Notes under the pieces: generated by a model
Database searches by the model: none
What the model saw: the letters and a program-made list of their open reading frames with translations, nothing else
What the model was told of the DNA's origin: nothing
Source of the DNA: Streptomyces sp. NA02950
GTDB lineage: Bacteria; Actinomycetota; Actinomycetes; Streptomycetales; Streptomycetaceae
Assembly: GCF_013364155.1 (NCBI RefSeq)
Contig: NZ_CP054916.1
Coordinates: 6,259,001-6,323,000, forward strand
Reading direction: 5' to 3'
DNA: 64,000 nt
Shown here: piece by piece, positions 10,601-20,037 of the stretch
How the letters are laid out: the number at the start of each line of letters is the position of its first letter
Position numbering within the stretch: the stretch's first letter is position 1
Made by a program: the position numbers and the translations under genes

Positions 10601-11170
10601 CCTCCCGCTCCAGTCGCTCCAACAGATCGCGTTTGCGCTGCTCCTGGCCACGCACCACCGCGTCGTCCCCCATGGTCTGTCCCCGCCCCTCTCGACCGGT
10701 CCGCCCGGGTGCACGCTATCCACGCGGCGGTGCCCGGTGCCTCGGGCATTCGGTGTAGGACCGGGGCCGCATGTCAGCGGACCGGGGCCCTACGTCAGCG
10801 ATGGACCCGGCCCGCTGGGGGACCGGATCGCCGGTGGACCGGGGCGCTCTCCTCCTCCCGTGCGGGGGACTCCTGCGCCGGGGCGGAAGGAGCTTCTCCG
10901 CGGCCACCTGGGCGCTGTACAACCACGCCATGGGTCCGCCTCGACCGAGACCGCCCTGCACATCACCGACGAGGAGCGCCGCATCGGACAGGAGCAACTG
11001 CTGGACCCCGGCGCGTAGCGGGCGGCGGACACCTCACGCCGTGGCGGCGCGGACCACGTCCCGGGCCAGGGCGAGGGCCCCGGCCACGGCCGCCGGGATG
11101 TCGGTCACCGGGTAGAGGGCGTGCCGGACGGTGCGATCCGCACCCGAGACGACCAGGATCAGCCGCTTGA
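7601..11170 (+). CDS. comEC: ComEC/Rec2 DNA channel protein, with apparent stop-codon loss
   Basis: Starts at ATG 7601, overlapping the comEA stop. An N-terminal hydrophobic and OB-like region is followed by the polytopic competence domain (LLHLMAVSGSNLTLVLALLTG near residue 316). A metallo-beta-lactamase domain runs from ~610 (DVGQGDALVL) through THFHADH (~661) and KVAHHGS (~794). The channel passes incoming single-stranded DNA across the membrane, and the hydrolase domain is thought to degrade the other strand. Family homology ends near residue 866 (nt ~10200, after TDTDGPIAVTG). No stop follows there. The frame runs 970 nt further, antisense to the next two genes, as Arg/Pro/Ala-rich sequence that looks non-functional. 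The real end is therefore either ~10200 by a lost stop, or a read-through tail. Confidence 0.85.
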   Translation: MTAQPTRARAPVHAAAASPRGASEPRQEGPPDLRLVPPAVTAWAAAAIALGTPGRTVAVVCALACLAAAVLLLRARRRTVPTTAGRPHGTSHPHSGPRGRGSNSPAHGGGRRRRAAGAVAAALLCGAAAGAVAALHAAEVRDGPVPDLAREYAEVTAEVQVTGDPRLTRPRVRGAALAPVAVVIEAEVGRVTGPDGITTATRAPVLVTVRAGAERDRAQWLGLLPSTRLRVHGRLAPPLRDGDRVAAVVRVDGGGPPRVIGAPSTLQKQAGRLRAGLRTATDELSPDARALLPGLVVGDTSRVPPDLDEAFRATDLLHLMAVSGSNLTLVLALLTGPPRLAARAERRGLAAALGIRLRTTAVLGGALTLGFVIVCRPEPSVLRAAVCGLITLLALGTGRRRSLLPALAAAVLALVLYDPWLARSYGFALSVLATGALLTFSPVWAAGLRRRGVPPRWAEVLAAAAAAQAVCAPVVVVLAERVSLVGVPCNLLAEAAVGPATVLGFGALAVAPFIPPLAGWIAWPAGWPAEWIAEVARRGAALPGAELDWPGGWQGGLLLAVATLAAVLVGRRVPHPGWLCAVCALVLLLTVVRPAPLARVITGWPPPGWRLVACDVGQGDALVLAAGPGTAVVVDTGPEPLAVDRCLRSLGVVRIPLLVLTHFHADHVSGLTGALRGRAVGAIETTGLEEPPGQAEFVRRRARAARVPVVTAGPGERRRFGPLSWEVLWPAPPSPASPPGTPAVPPADGANDASVTLFVRTAGLTLLLLGDLEPPAQRALLTAHPELPRVDVVKVAHHGSAYQDPRLMHRLHPRLALISAGAGNPYGHPAPRTIAALRAQGAAVLRTDTDGPIAVTGPALRAVLRRSSRFRPTTRRSASDGAAGARAPRARPALRWGPPGNRRRRSRSRAAGDPTAPWPRRRPRWRPAPGPERTPPPFPRSAPHHGCRPGRGGPGRPPADCGRWGWSGGWRARSPRRPTGTTAAPDRAAPARRRTPPRCPPPAPVAPTDRVCAAPGHAPPRRPPWSVPAPLDRSARVHAIHAAVPGASGIRCRTGAACQRTGALRQRWTRPAGGPDRRWTGALSSSRAGDSCAGAEGASPRPPGRCTTTPWVRLDRDRPAHHRRGAPHRTGATAGPRRVAGGGHLTPWRRGPRPGPGRGPRPRPPGCRSPGRGRAGRCDPHPRRPGSAA
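10209..10673 (-). CDS. Pyridoxamine 5'-phosphate oxidase-fold (FMN/F420-binding) protein
   Basis: A 154-residue protein, the usual size of small split-barrel flavoproteins. ADIWVASADGQGLPCLVPLSFLWDGGAIW near the N terminus and STRRTNPTGRNL are typical of the PNPOx-like family that binds FMN or F420 and reduces or shields small substrates. The C-terminal WDPRRPGNGSSYAYYRVAP is recognisable from actinobacterial members. The substrate is unknown. It is convergent with comEC, whose open frame runs through it in antisense. There is no signal peptide, so it is cytoplasmic. The start ATG at 10673 precedes a plausible MGDDAVV N terminus. Confidence 0.8.
   Translation of the reverse strand: MGDDAVVRGQEQRKRDLLERLEREADIWVASADGQGLPCLVPLSFLWDGGAIWLSTRRTNPTGRNLREVGRARLSLADTRDVVLIGGTVEVFAPDQVPAATADAFAAKALWDPRRPGNGSSYAYYRVAPTEVQVWHEEPELPRRHLMRNGVWSV
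10674..11033. other. 360-nt gap, no convincing gene; possible gene remnant at its end
   Basis: No frame here has a start, ribosome site and protein-like composition together. The stretch 10945-11018 in one forward frame reads TALHITDEERRIGQEQLLDPGA before a stop (written here only as a description of a charged helix of about 22 residues), which looks more protein-like than its surroundings. It could be the 3' end of a decayed gene. I do not recognise it. Confidence 0.3.
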
Positions 11171-11927
11171 GGCGGAGTTGCTGTGCCGCGCGGAAGGCGG
11201 GCAGCCGCAGCGCGGCGGCGAGGCGCAGTTCGCTGTCGGACAGCAGGGGGAACGGCACCTTCTCGGCTGTCGCGAAGACGGCCTGCTCATCGGGGCGTTG
11301 GGTGCTCACACCCCGTACCGCGGCGCCCGCCGCGCGGAAGGACTGCCAGGCGTCGCGGAACAGCCGGTTCTCCAGGGTGCAGCCCACCGCGCCGGGGATG
11401 TCCGCCCAGCTGTCCGGGAGGGGGGAGGGAACCCCGGTCGCCGGGTAGGTGAACAGCACCGTGGCCGCGCTGTGTTCCGCGACCACGTCATGGAGGGCGC
11501 CGTCGGAGCCGGTGAGCGCGAGGCCGGGCGGTACGGCGGTGTCCACCAGGCCCCGGACGCGGGCCGTCTCCGCGCTGCCGTCCTCGGCGGTCGCGGTCAG
11601 GGAGCCGTCGCCGAGCAGCCAGCGGTCGGCCCAGTCCTGCATGCCGATCAGCACCGGCAGGAACGCCCGGCCGCGTTCGGTCAGTTCGTAGGCGTACCTG
11701 ACCGGCCGGTCCTGGTAGGGGCGGCGCTCCAGCACCGCATGGTCGACCAGCTCCTTCAGCCGCTCGGCCAGCACCTTGCGGGAGATGGACAGCTCCCGGG
11801 TCAGCTCGTCGAAGCGCAGGTGCCCGCGGGCGACCTCGCGCAGGACGAGCAGGCTCCACCAGTCGCCGAGCACGGCCGCGGCCCGCGCGATACCGCAGAC
11901 GTCATCGAGGTCTCGCTTCCTTGTCAT
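11034..11927 (-). CDS. HxlR-family regulator fused to a peroxiredoxin-like domain
   Basis: 297 residues from ATG 11927; an earlier ATG at 11966 lies inside the palindromic operator and is unlikely. Residues ~8-100 are an HxlR winged helix (VCGIARAAAVLGDWWSLLVL, then ISRKVLAERLKELVDHAVL), including the conserved N-terminal cysteine (C11). Residues ~135-290 are a thioredoxin-fold AhpC/TSA-like domain: GCTLENRLFRDAW matches the peroxidatic PGCT-x-E-x3-FRD motif with its cysteine kept, and PFPLLSDSELRLA is also typical. It is probably a repressor that senses peroxide, quinone or thiol state. It is divergent from an O-methyltransferase across a shared palindrome, and probably controls both genes. 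Confidence 0.85.
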   Translation of the reverse strand: MTRKRDLDDVCGIARAAAVLGDWWSLLVLREVARGHLRFDELTRELSISRKVLAERLKELVDHAVLERRPYQDRPVRYAYELTERGRAFLPVLIGMQDWADRWLLGDGSLTATAEDGSAETARVRGLVDTAVPPGLALTGSDGALHDVVAEHSAATVLFTYPATGVPSPLPDSWADIPGAVGCTLENRLFRDAWQSFRAAGAAVRGVSTQRPDEQAVFATAEKVPFPLLSDSELRLAAALRLPAFRAAQQLRLKRLILVVSGADRTVRHALYPVTDIPAAVAGALALARDVVRAATA

Positions 11928-11943
11928 CGCCGTCCATAGTAAG

Positions 11944-11978
11944 TTCCCTTTCGGAATCAAGTCCATTCCGAAAGGAAA
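11944..11978. promoter_or_regulatory. Palindromic operator between HxlR regulator and O-methyltransferase
   Basis: TTTCGGAAT (11949-11957) and ATTCCGAAA (11965-11973) form a perfect 9-bp inverted repeat with a 7-nt spacer. The symmetry extends outward (TTCC and GGAA flanks) with one extra base. It lies in the 58-nt gap between divergent starts, where a dimeric winged-helix repressor would bind. Confidence 0.75.
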
Positions 11979-11985
11979 CTCGCTG

Positions 11986-12654
11986 ATGTCGCTGGCCCGG
12001 TGGACCGAGGTCGACGCCTACTTCAACACCCTGCTCACCCCCTCCCACCCGGCCCTGGACGCGGCGCTCGACCTGAGCGCGGCGGCCGGTCTGCCGCCGC
12101 ACCAGGTGGCGCCCAACCAGGGCAAGCTGCTGCATCTGCTGACGAGGATCCGGGGCGCGCGCAGGGTGCTCGAGATCGGCACCCTCGGCGGCTACAGCAC
12201 CATCTGGCTGGCCACGGCCCTGCCCGCGGACGGCCGCCTGATCTCCCTGGAGGCCGATCCGGGGTGCGCCGAGGTGGCCTGCGCCAATGTGGCGCAGGCG
12301 GGGCTGTCCGGGGTCGTCGACATCCGCACCGGACCGGCGCTGGACTCCCTCCCGCGGCTGGCCGAGGAGGGCGAGGGCCCCTTCGACGTGGTCTTCATCG
12401 ACGCCGACAAGCCGAACAACCCCGGTTATCTCGGCTGGGCGCTCCGGCTGACCCGTCCCGGCAGCCTGATCATCGGCGACAACGTGGTGCGGGACGGAGC
12501 GGTGGCCGACCCCTCCAGCACCGATCCCAAGGTCCAGGGCGTACGGCGGTTCACCGAGATGATGGCCGAGGAGCCGCGGCTGACGGCCACCGCGGTGCAG
12601 ACGGTCGGCGAGAAGGGCTACGACGGTTTCACGCTGGCCCTGGTCACCGGCTGA
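11986..12654 (+). CDS. Class I SAM-dependent O-methyltransferase (family 3)
   Basis: A 222-residue protein, matching caffeoyl-CoA/catechol-type bacterial O-methyltransferases. The SAM motif is RVLEIGTLGGYST (near 58-70). The metal and substrate region FDVVFIDADKPNNPGYLGWAL and LIIGDNVVRDG carry the Asp residues that bind the divalent cation and catechol oxygen. It methylates a phenolic or catechol hydroxyl; the exact substrate is unknown. AAAGGA (11971-11976) upstream of ATG 11986 serves as ribosome site and lies inside the operator. It is divergent from the HxlR-peroxiredoxin regulator, suggesting inducible detoxification of quinol-type compounds (inference). Confidence 0.88.
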   Translation: MSLARWTEVDAYFNTLLTPSHPALDAALDLSAAAGLPPHQVAPNQGKLLHLLTRIRGARRVLEIGTLGGYSTIWLATALPADGRLISLEADPGCAEVACANVAQAGLSGVVDIRTGPALDSLPRLAEEGEGPFDVVFIDADKPNNPGYLGWALRLTRPGSLIIGDNVVRDGAVADPSSTDPKVQGVRRFTEMMAEEPRLTATAVQTVGEKGYDGFTLALVTG

Positions 12655-12747
12655 CCGAGCGGTCCTGATCGCTGATCATCGCCCAGCGGCCCTGGTCACG
12701 GTCCGCCCGGCGCGTCCGCCGTCCGACCGATGCCGGACAATGGCCCG

Positions 12748-13008
12748 GTGATCGATGAAGGACTGAACGGCGTCCGGCACGTCCTGGTGCTGCCCGACCG
12801 CGACGCGGCGGAGGAGGTCGCCGAGGCGCTGCCCGAGCGGTTCCGCACCTCCCACGAGCCCCAGTTGGTCCGGGACGCGCTGGCGGGCGAGGACGATGCC
12901 GAGGACGCCCAGTGGCTGGTGGTGGTCGAGGACCCGGCCCGGGAGCTGGACCCCGCCGCCCTGGACGCCTTCGCGGAGGAGTACGAGGGCTGGCTCGAGG
13001 CCGAGTAG
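12748..13008 (+). CDS. Small acidic conserved protein (86 residues)
   Basis: An acidic protein rich in Asp, Glu and Ala: VRHVLVLPDRDAAEEVAEAL, then DAEDAQWLVVVED and a helical end EEYEGWLEAE. No enzymatic motif, signal or membrane segment is present. GTG 12748 is preferred over ATG 12730 because GACAAT (12736-12741), a -10-like box, ends 6 nt before the GTG and overlaps the other choice. A nearly identical box precedes hemW. I recognise it only as a conserved actinobacterial hypothetical upstream of holA. Confidence 0.65.
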   Translation: MIDEGLNGVRHVLVLPDRDAAEEVAEALPERFRTSHEPQLVRDALAGEDDAEDAQWLVVVEDPARELDPAALDAFAEEYEGWLEAE

Positions 13009-13010
13009 CG

Positions 13011-13052
13011 CCACGGGCCACGGGCCACGGGCCACGGGCAACGGGCCACGGG
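13011..13052 (+). repeat. 7-bp tandem repeat (CCACGGG x6)
   Basis: Six consecutive copies of CCACGGG, the fifth changed to CAACGGG, lie in the gap between the small acidic gene and holA. They are non-coding, and a likely site of slippage. Confidence 0.9.
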
Positions 13053-13144
13053 TCCGGATCCCCGATCCCCGAACACGGCCCCCGCCGCCACGTCGTACCC
13101 GGCCCGGCGGGGGATGTCGGTGGTCCGTGGGATGCTGGACCGCG

Positions 13145-14134
13145 ATGGCCAGGAAGACGACGACCGACGATCCGCTCGCCCCCGTGACCCTCGCCGTGGG
13201 TCAGGAGGAGCTGCTGCTCGACCGCGCCGTGCAGCAGGTCGTGGCGGCCGCCCGCGCGGCCGACGCCGACACCGATGTGCGCGACCTCACTCCCGACGCA
13301 CTCCAGCCCGGCACCCTCGCCGAGCTCACCAGCCCCTCGCTCTTCGCCGAGCGCAAGGTGGTCGTGGTGCGGAACGCACAGGATCTGTCGGCCGACACCA
13401 TCAAGGACGTGAAGGGCTATCTCGGCGCCCCCGCCGAGGAGATCACCCTCGTACTGCTGCACGCGGGCGGAGCCAAGGGCAAGGGCCTGCTCGACGCCGC
13501 CCGCAAGGCCGGGGCACGCGAGGTCGCCTGTCCCAAGATGACCAAGCCCGCCGACCGTCTGGCGTTCGTGCGCTCGGAGTTCCGCGGTACGGGCCGGTCC
13601 GCCACCCCGGAGGCGTGCCAGGCGCTGGTCGATGCCATCGGCAGTGATCTGCGCGAGCTGGCCAGTGCGGTGTCGCAGCTCGCCGCCGATGTCGAGGGCA
13701 CCATCGACGAGTCCGTCGTCGCCCGCTACTACACCGGCCGTGCCGAGTCGTCCAGCTTCACCGTCGCCGACCGCGCCGTCGAGGGGCGGGCCGCCGAGGC
13801 GCTGGAGGCGCTGCGCTGGGCCGTGGCCACCGGAGTGGCGCCGGTGCTGATCACCAGCGCACTGGCCCAGGGCGTACGCGCCATCGGCAAGCTGGCCTCG
13901 GCCCCGCGCGGCGCCCGCCCCGGTGATCTGGCCCGGGAGCTCGGGATGCCCCCGTGGAAGATCGACCGGGTGCGGCAGCAGATGCGCGGCTGGTCGGCGG
14001 ACGGTGTGGCGGTCGCGCTGCGCGCGGTCGCCGAGGCGGACGCGGGGGTCAAGGGCGGCGGGGACGATCCGGAGTACGCCCTCGAGAAGGCCGTCGTGAC
14101 CATCGCCCGCGCCGCCCGCTCAGGCCGCTCCTAG
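13145..14134 (+). CDS. holA: DNA polymerase III delta subunit
   Basis: A 329-residue protein, the family length. It is the clamp-loader subunit that opens the beta sliding clamp. The N-terminal fold (APVTLAVGQEELLLDRAVQQV), ERKVVVVRNAQDLS and EITLVLLHAGGAKGKGLLDAARKAGA correspond to the delta AAA-like domain, which lacks a P-loop as expected for delta. The C-terminal collar helices contain SSSFTVADRAVEGRAAEALEAL and GARPGDLARELGMPPWKIDRV. ATG 13145 gives the MARKTTTDDPLAPV start. GATGCT at 13131-13136 may be the -10 of a nearly leaderless transcript. It converges on the next gene. Confidence 0.93.
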   Translation: MARKTTTDDPLAPVTLAVGQEELLLDRAVQQVVAAARAADADTDVRDLTPDALQPGTLAELTSPSLFAERKVVVVRNAQDLSADTIKDVKGYLGAPAEEITLVLLHAGGAKGKGLLDAARKAGAREVACPKMTKPADRLAFVRSEFRGTGRSATPEACQALVDAIGSDLRELASAVSQLAADVEGTIDESVVARYYTGRAESSSFTVADRAVEGRAAEALEALRWAVATGVAPVLITSALAQGVRAIGKLASAPRGARPGDLARELGMPPWKIDRVRQQMRGWSADGVAVALRAVAEADAGVKGGGDDPEYALEKAVVTIARAARSGRS

Positions 14135-14175
14135 CGAGCGCGCCCTCCGAGCGGAGCGGGTGCCCCGCGCGCAGT

Positions 14176-14201
14176 GGGCGCCTGAAACGAAGCGGGCGCC
14201 C
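14176..14201. terminator. Bidirectional hairpin between holA and the convergent gene
   Basis: GGGCGCC (14176-14182) pairs with GGCGCCC (14195-14201) around an 11-nt A-rich loop, in the 70-nt convergent gap. Confidence 0.45.
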
Positions 14202-14204
14202 CGG

Positions 14205-15101
14205 TCACTCCTTCATCTTCGCGAGCGTCGCCTTGGCGCTCTTCTTCAGCATGTCGACGGCCTCGTCGTCCGTCTTGGCCGTGGCGCCCGACGAGCTGGA
14301 CACGTACTCCGACCATGTGGACTGGTAGGTCGTCCAGCCGTCGCGGACCCCGAGGATCACATACCCCCCGGTGCTGGAGCTGGACCGGCTGGTCTGCGTC
14401 ACCACGTACGCCTCGTCGCCGAGACCGCCGACCGCCTTGACCTTGTAGCTGTAGCTGGAGGTCTTCTGGGACTCATAGGCCCGGTAGGTGGCCTCGAACT
14501 CGGGTGCCGGGTCGGTCTTCTTGTGCAGCGACGCCGTCGTGTAGAGCCACACCGAGGAGTAGTCGCTGCTGGACGCGGAGTCGGGCTTGAAGTCGATGTT
14601 GCAGGACATCGAGTCCAGCGCCGGGTTCTGGGAGCTGCTATGCGTCGGGTTGGAGCTGTTGCGGCTGTCCGCGCCCTTCACCTCGTACCCGGCGTCCTCG
14701 AAGGTCTTGGTGTCGGTCGGGTCGCACAGGTCGTCCGTGTAGGTGTACCCGGCGAGATCGGCCTTCGGCTTGTCGCTGCCGCCGAACCCTCCGGTGGCCA
14801 GCAGGGCACCTGCCCAGACAGCCGAGGCGAGGATGGCTCCGCCGAGCCCCCACAGCCAGATCCTGCCGCCCCGGCCGCCGCCGCCCGCCGGGCCGCCGGG
14901 CGCCATCGTGGGCGGCGCCCCCATGGGCGTGCCCGGCTGCCCGTACCCGGCCATGGGCATGGCGGCCATCGTGGGCTGGGCGTAGGGGTTGGCGGCCTGT
15001 GGCTGGGCCGGCTGCTGTGGCACTCCGTAGGCGCTGTGCTGAGGCTGCTGGGGCGGCTGGGGCTGCCCGTACGGGTTGGGTGTCTCCCCCGGTATCGACA
15101 T
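14205..15101 (-). CDS. Proline/glutamine-rich single-pass membrane protein
   Basis: 298 residues. Residues 1-80 are Pro/Gln/Gly/Met-rich and disordered (repeats of NPYGQP, QPQAANPY type). One membrane helix spans 81-106 (IWLWGLGGAILASAVWAGAL). The rest is an extracellular Ser/Thr/Tyr-rich domain with two cysteines (LCDPTD and MSCNID), which may form a disulfide. The layout is common in Streptomyces surface proteins of unknown role. There is no catalytic motif. It lies downstream of rpsT on the same strand, separated by a terminator. Confidence 0.75.
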   Translation of the reverse strand: MSIPGETPNPYGQPQPPQQPQHSAYGVPQQPAQPQAANPYAQPTMAAMPMAGYGQPGTPMGAPPTMAPGGPAGGGGRGGRIWLWGLGGAILASAVWAGALLATGGFGGSDKPKADLAGYTYTDDLCDPTDTKTFEDAGYEVKGADSRNSSNPTHSSSQNPALDSMSCNIDFKPDSASSSDYSSVWLYTTASLHKKTDPAPEFEATYRAYESQKTSSYSYKVKAVGGLGDEAYVVTQTSRSSSSTGGYVILGVRDGWTTYQSTWSEYVSSSSGATAKTDDEAVDMLKKSAKATLAKMKE

Positions 15102-15128
15102 GACGTGAACATACCCGAGAAAACCGGG

Positions 15129-15169
15129 AAAGCCCCACGCTGTCCGGGGAAAGGACGGCGTGGGGCTTC
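15129..15169 (-). terminator. Intrinsic terminator after rpsT (minus strand)
   Basis: AAGCCCCACGC-GTCC (15130-15145) pairs with GGACGGCGTGGGGCTT (15153-15168), about 15 bp. On the minus strand it is followed by TCCCGGTTTTC. It lies downstream of rpsT and just upstream of the 15101 start. Confidence 0.75.
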
Positions 15170-15353
15170 CACGTCGATTGCTGTGCGCCGCACCCGCGTG
15201 GCGAACGCAGGCCGCGTGCGGCGCGGTGCCGCAGTCAAGCTGTCGGCTGCCGGTCGGAGCGGGTGAGAGGGACCGCTGGGCCCGGACCGGCGGGGTGGGA
15301 CGGCTTACGCCCCGGAGGGGGCGGTGTACGCCCCGGGAGCGGCAGCTCTGACG

Positions 15354-15620
15354 TCAGCCCTTGAGGCCGGCGACCTGCTGCGCGAGCGCCGACTTCTTGT
15401 TGGCGGCGTTGTTCTTGTGGAGCACGCCCTTGCTGACGGCCTTGTCGAGCTTGCGCCCGGCGACGCGGGCGGCGGCGGTGGCCTTCTCGGCGTCACCGGC
15501 GGCCACGGCCTCACGGGTGCGGCGGATGGCGGTCTTCAGCTCGGACTTGACGGCCTTGTTGCGCAGACGGGCCTTCTCGTTCGTCTTGTTGCGCTTGATC
15601 TGGGACTTGATGTTCGCCAC
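15354..15620 (-). CDS. rpsT: 30S ribosomal protein S20
   Basis: 88 residues from GTG 15620, the normal S20 length. The protein reads (V)[20 protein letters not shown] at the start, followed by three basic helices and [19 protein letters not shown] near the end, the S20 signature. It binds 16S rRNA early in 30S assembly. An upstream in-frame extension to 15692 has no S20 counterpart. It is divergent from lepA, another translation gene, an arrangement conserved in actinobacteria. Confidence 0.97.
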   Translation of the reverse strand: MANIKSQIKRNKTNEKARLRNKAVKSELKTAIRRTREAVAAGDAEKATAAARVAGRKLDKAVSKGVLHKNNAANKKSALAQQVAGLKG

Positions 15621-15824
15621 GTAAAGAGCCTTCGCAGGTTCGTTGGATTTCGCTGGTCGTGTTCCGCGTCCGCGGCCGCCCGAGGGCGGCACGAGACACA
15701 GTCGGCCAGGTTACCAGCAGGGTCTGTGGCGTCCCAAACCCGGAAGCGGTCGTCGGTCATGGGACCATGGACGGACTGACCCAACCCCGATTACACCGAG
15801 TCCCGCCTAGACACAGGACCCTGC

Positions 15825-17705
15825 GTGCCCGCGACCCCTACCAATGTGCCGGAGCCGAGCCGTACCGACCCGGCTCTCATCCGTAACTTCTGCATCATCG
15901 CGCACATCGACCACGGCAAGTCGACGCTCGCCGACCGTATGCTCCAGCTGACCGGTGTGGTCGAGCAGCGGCAGATGCGCGCGCAGTACCTCGACCGCAT
16001 GGACATCGAGCGCGAGCGCGGCATCACGATCAAGTCCCAGGCGGTCCGGCTGCCCTGGGCGCCCACGAAGGACGAGGGCGGGCCCGAGTCGGCCACCCAC
16101 ATCCTCAACATGATCGACACCCCCGGCCACGTGGACTTCACCTATGAGGTCTCGCGCTCGCTCGCGGCCTGTGAGGGCTGCATCCTGCTGGTCGACGCGG
16201 CACAGGGGATCGAGGCCCAGACCCTCGCCAACCTCTATCTGGCGATGGAGAACGACCTCACGATCATCCCGGTCCTCAACAAGATCGACCTCCCGGCCGC
16301 CCAGCCCGAGAAGTACGCCGCCGAGCTGGCCCATCTCATCGGCTGCGACGCCTCCGATGTGCTCAAGGTCTCCGCCAAGACCGGTGAGGGCGTCGCGGAG
16401 CTGCTGAACCGGGTCGTGGAGCTGGTCCCGGCCCCGGTGGGGGTCGAGGAATCCCCCGCCCGCGCGATGATCTTCGACTCGGTCTATGACCCGTACCGGG
16501 GCGTCGTGACGTATGTGAAGGTCGTGGACGGCACGCTCAGCAAGCGTGAGCGGATCAAGATGATGTCCACCGGCGCCGCCCACGAGCTGCTGGAGATCGG
16601 CACCAACTCGCCCGAGATGACCCCCTCCGACGGGCTGTCCGTCGGTGAGGTGGGCTATCTGATCACGGGTGTGAAGGACGTCCGCCAGTCCAAGGTCGGC
16701 GACACGATCACCCAGTTCACCAAGGGTGCCGAGGAGCCGCTGGGCGGCTACAAGGATCCCAAGCCGATGGTCTTCTCCGGGCTGTATCCGCTCGACGGCT
16801 CGGACTACCCGGAGCTGCGCGAGGCCCTGGACAAGCTCCAGCTGAACGACGCCGCGCTGGTCTACGAACCGGAGACCTCCGCCGCGCTCGGCTTCGGCTT
16901 CCGCGTCGGCTTCCTGGGGCTGCTGCACCTGGAGGTGATCCGTGAGCGCCTGGAGCGCGAGTTCGGTCTCGACCTGATCGCCACCGCGCCCAACGTGGTC
17001 TACCGCGTGGACATGGAGGACGGCACCGAGCACACGGTGACCAACCCCAGCGAATTCCCGGTGGGCAAGATCGACACGGTGCACGAGCCGGTCGTCCGGG
17101 CCACCATCCTCGCCCCGAGCGAGTTCATCGGCGCGATCATGGAGCTCTGCCAGAACCGCCGCGGTGTGCTGCTCGGGATGGACTACCTCTCCGAGGACCG
17201 GGTCGAGATCCGCTACACCCTGCCCCTCGCCGAGGTCGTCTTCGACTTCTTCGACCAGCTGAAGTCCAAGACCCGCGGCTATGCCTCGCTGGACTACGAG
17301 CCCACCGGTGAGCAGACCTCGGACCTGGTCAAGGTCGACATCCTGCTGCACGGCGACAAGGTCGACGCCTTCTCCGCGATCACCCACAAGGACAAGGCGT
17401 ACGCCTACGGTGTCCGGCTGGTCGCCAAGCTGCGCGAGCTCATCCCGCGGCAGAACTTCGAGGTGCCCATCCAGGCGGCGATCGGCTCCCGGGTCATCGC
17501 CCGTGAGACGGTCCGCGCCATCCGCAAGGACGTCCTCGCCAAGTGCTACGGCGGTGACATCTCGCGTAAGCGGAAGCTGCTGGAGAAGCAGAAGGAAGGC
17601 AAGAAGCGGATGAAGATGGTCGGCAGCGTGGAGGTCCCCCAGGAGGCGTTCATCGCGGTGCTGTCCTCCGACTCCGACGGCGGAGAGGCCAAGGGGAAGA
17701 AGTGA
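15825..17705 (+). CDS. lepA: Elongation factor 4 (LepA GTPase)
   Basis: 626 residues from GTG 15825, with AGGA in ACACAGGAC upstream. The G1 loop is AHIDHGKST (26-34), switch regions include [11 protein letters not shown] and DTPGHVDF, and the G4 motif is NKIDL. Domains II and III follow, then the LepA-specific C-terminal domain ([20 protein letters not shown]). It binds ribosomes, back-translocates or remodels stalled elongation complexes, and assists subunit biogenesis. All G motifs are intact and the length is typical of actinobacterial LepA. Monocistronic. Confidence 0.98.
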   Translation: MPATPTNVPEPSRTDPALIRNFCIIAHIDHGKSTLADRMLQLTGVVEQRQMRAQYLDRMDIERERGITIKSQAVRLPWAPTKDEGGPESATHILNMIDTPGHVDFTYEVSRSLAACEGCILLVDAAQGIEAQTLANLYLAMENDLTIIPVLNKIDLPAAQPEKYAAELAHLIGCDASDVLKVSAKTGEGVAELLNRVVELVPAPVGVEESPARAMIFDSVYDPYRGVVTYVKVVDGTLSKRERIKMMSTGAAHELLEIGTNSPEMTPSDGLSVGEVGYLITGVKDVRQSKVGDTITQFTKGAEEPLGGYKDPKPMVFSGLYPLDGSDYPELREALDKLQLNDAALVYEPETSAALGFGFRVGFLGLLHLEVIRERLEREFGLDLIATAPNVVYRVDMEDGTEHTVTNPSEFPVGKIDTVHEPVVRATILAPSEFIGAIMELCQNRRGVLLGMDYLSEDRVEIRYTLPLAEVVFDFFDQLKSKTRGYASLDYEPTGEQTSDLVKVDILLHGDKVDAFSAITHKDKAYAYGVRLVAKLRELIPRQNFEVPIQAAIGSRVIARETVRAIRKDVLAKCYGGDISRKRKLLEKQKEGKKRMKMVGSVEVPQEAFIAVLSSDSDGGEAKGKK

Positions 17706-17764
17706 TGCCGCAGTGACGCGACACGACGCGACGGAGTGAAGCGAGTGGCGCGAAACGAGTGATC

Positions 17765-17799
17765 AGCGGGCCTGGTGCGAACGATGCGCCGGGCCTGCT
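17765..17799 (+). terminator. Weak hairpin after lepA
   Basis: AGCGGGCCTGGTGCG pairs imperfectly, with several G-U pairs, with CGCCGGGCCTGCT. It is a plausible but weak terminator. Confidence 0.35.
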
Positions 17800-17884
17800 G
17801 CCATGTGGGCGGAGATGCGGCTCTTCAGCGAGTGAAGCGTGCGGCGCGCCGCCCGTCGTCGTTTGAACAACGTGACCTGCAACC

Positions 17885-17947
17885 CCTTACGCGGTAAGGA
17901 TTCGGCCCCTACTCTGATCACTGCTCGAAGGTTACTCACGAGTCACC
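17885..17947 (+). promoter_or_regulatory. Two inverted repeats upstream of fadD
   Basis: CCTTACGCGGTAAGG (17885-17899) is a perfect 6-bp palindrome around GCG. GGTTACTCACGAGTCACC (17930-17947) is an imperfect palindrome. A -10-like TACTCT lies between them (about 17910). TTAC/GTAA-type palindromes are common operators for TetR/FadR-like fatty-acid regulators, so this is a candidate control region for the acyl-CoA synthetase. Confidence 0.5.
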
Positions 17948-17976
17948 AAGCAATGAGGCTGGCCCCGGAGGATGCC

Positions 17977-19866
<1,890 letters not shown>

Positions 19867-19876
19867 GGGAAGTTGA

Positions 19877-19907
19877 CTGTGCCCGGGGCAACGGGCACAG
19901 GAATTTT
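19877..19907 (+). terminator. Intrinsic terminator after the fadD-like gene
   Basis: A perfect 9-bp stem, CTGTGCCCG (19877-19885) with CGGGCACAG (19892-19900) and loop GGGCAA, is followed by GAATTTT. Confidence 0.85.
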
Positions 19908-20037
19908 CCCCTCATCGTTGCTCACTTGCGTAACTCGACGCATATGAGGGCGGTCCGTCTGTCACGCTGTCCCTGCCGGTGCCGTCCGCACCGGACGCGG
20001 ATACGGCACTCTGACGGAGCTTCTCAGGAGCCGCACA

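Noticed and set aside
10239..11018. A 259-codon plus frame between comEC and the HxlR gene
   Set aside because: Mostly antisense to the PNPOx-like gene; only the last ~25 codons look protein-like, noted as a possible remnant.
13011..13052. The 7-bp repeat as a regulatory binding array
   Set aside because: Heptamer spacing does not match a helical turn and no flanking signal is seen; slippage is simpler.
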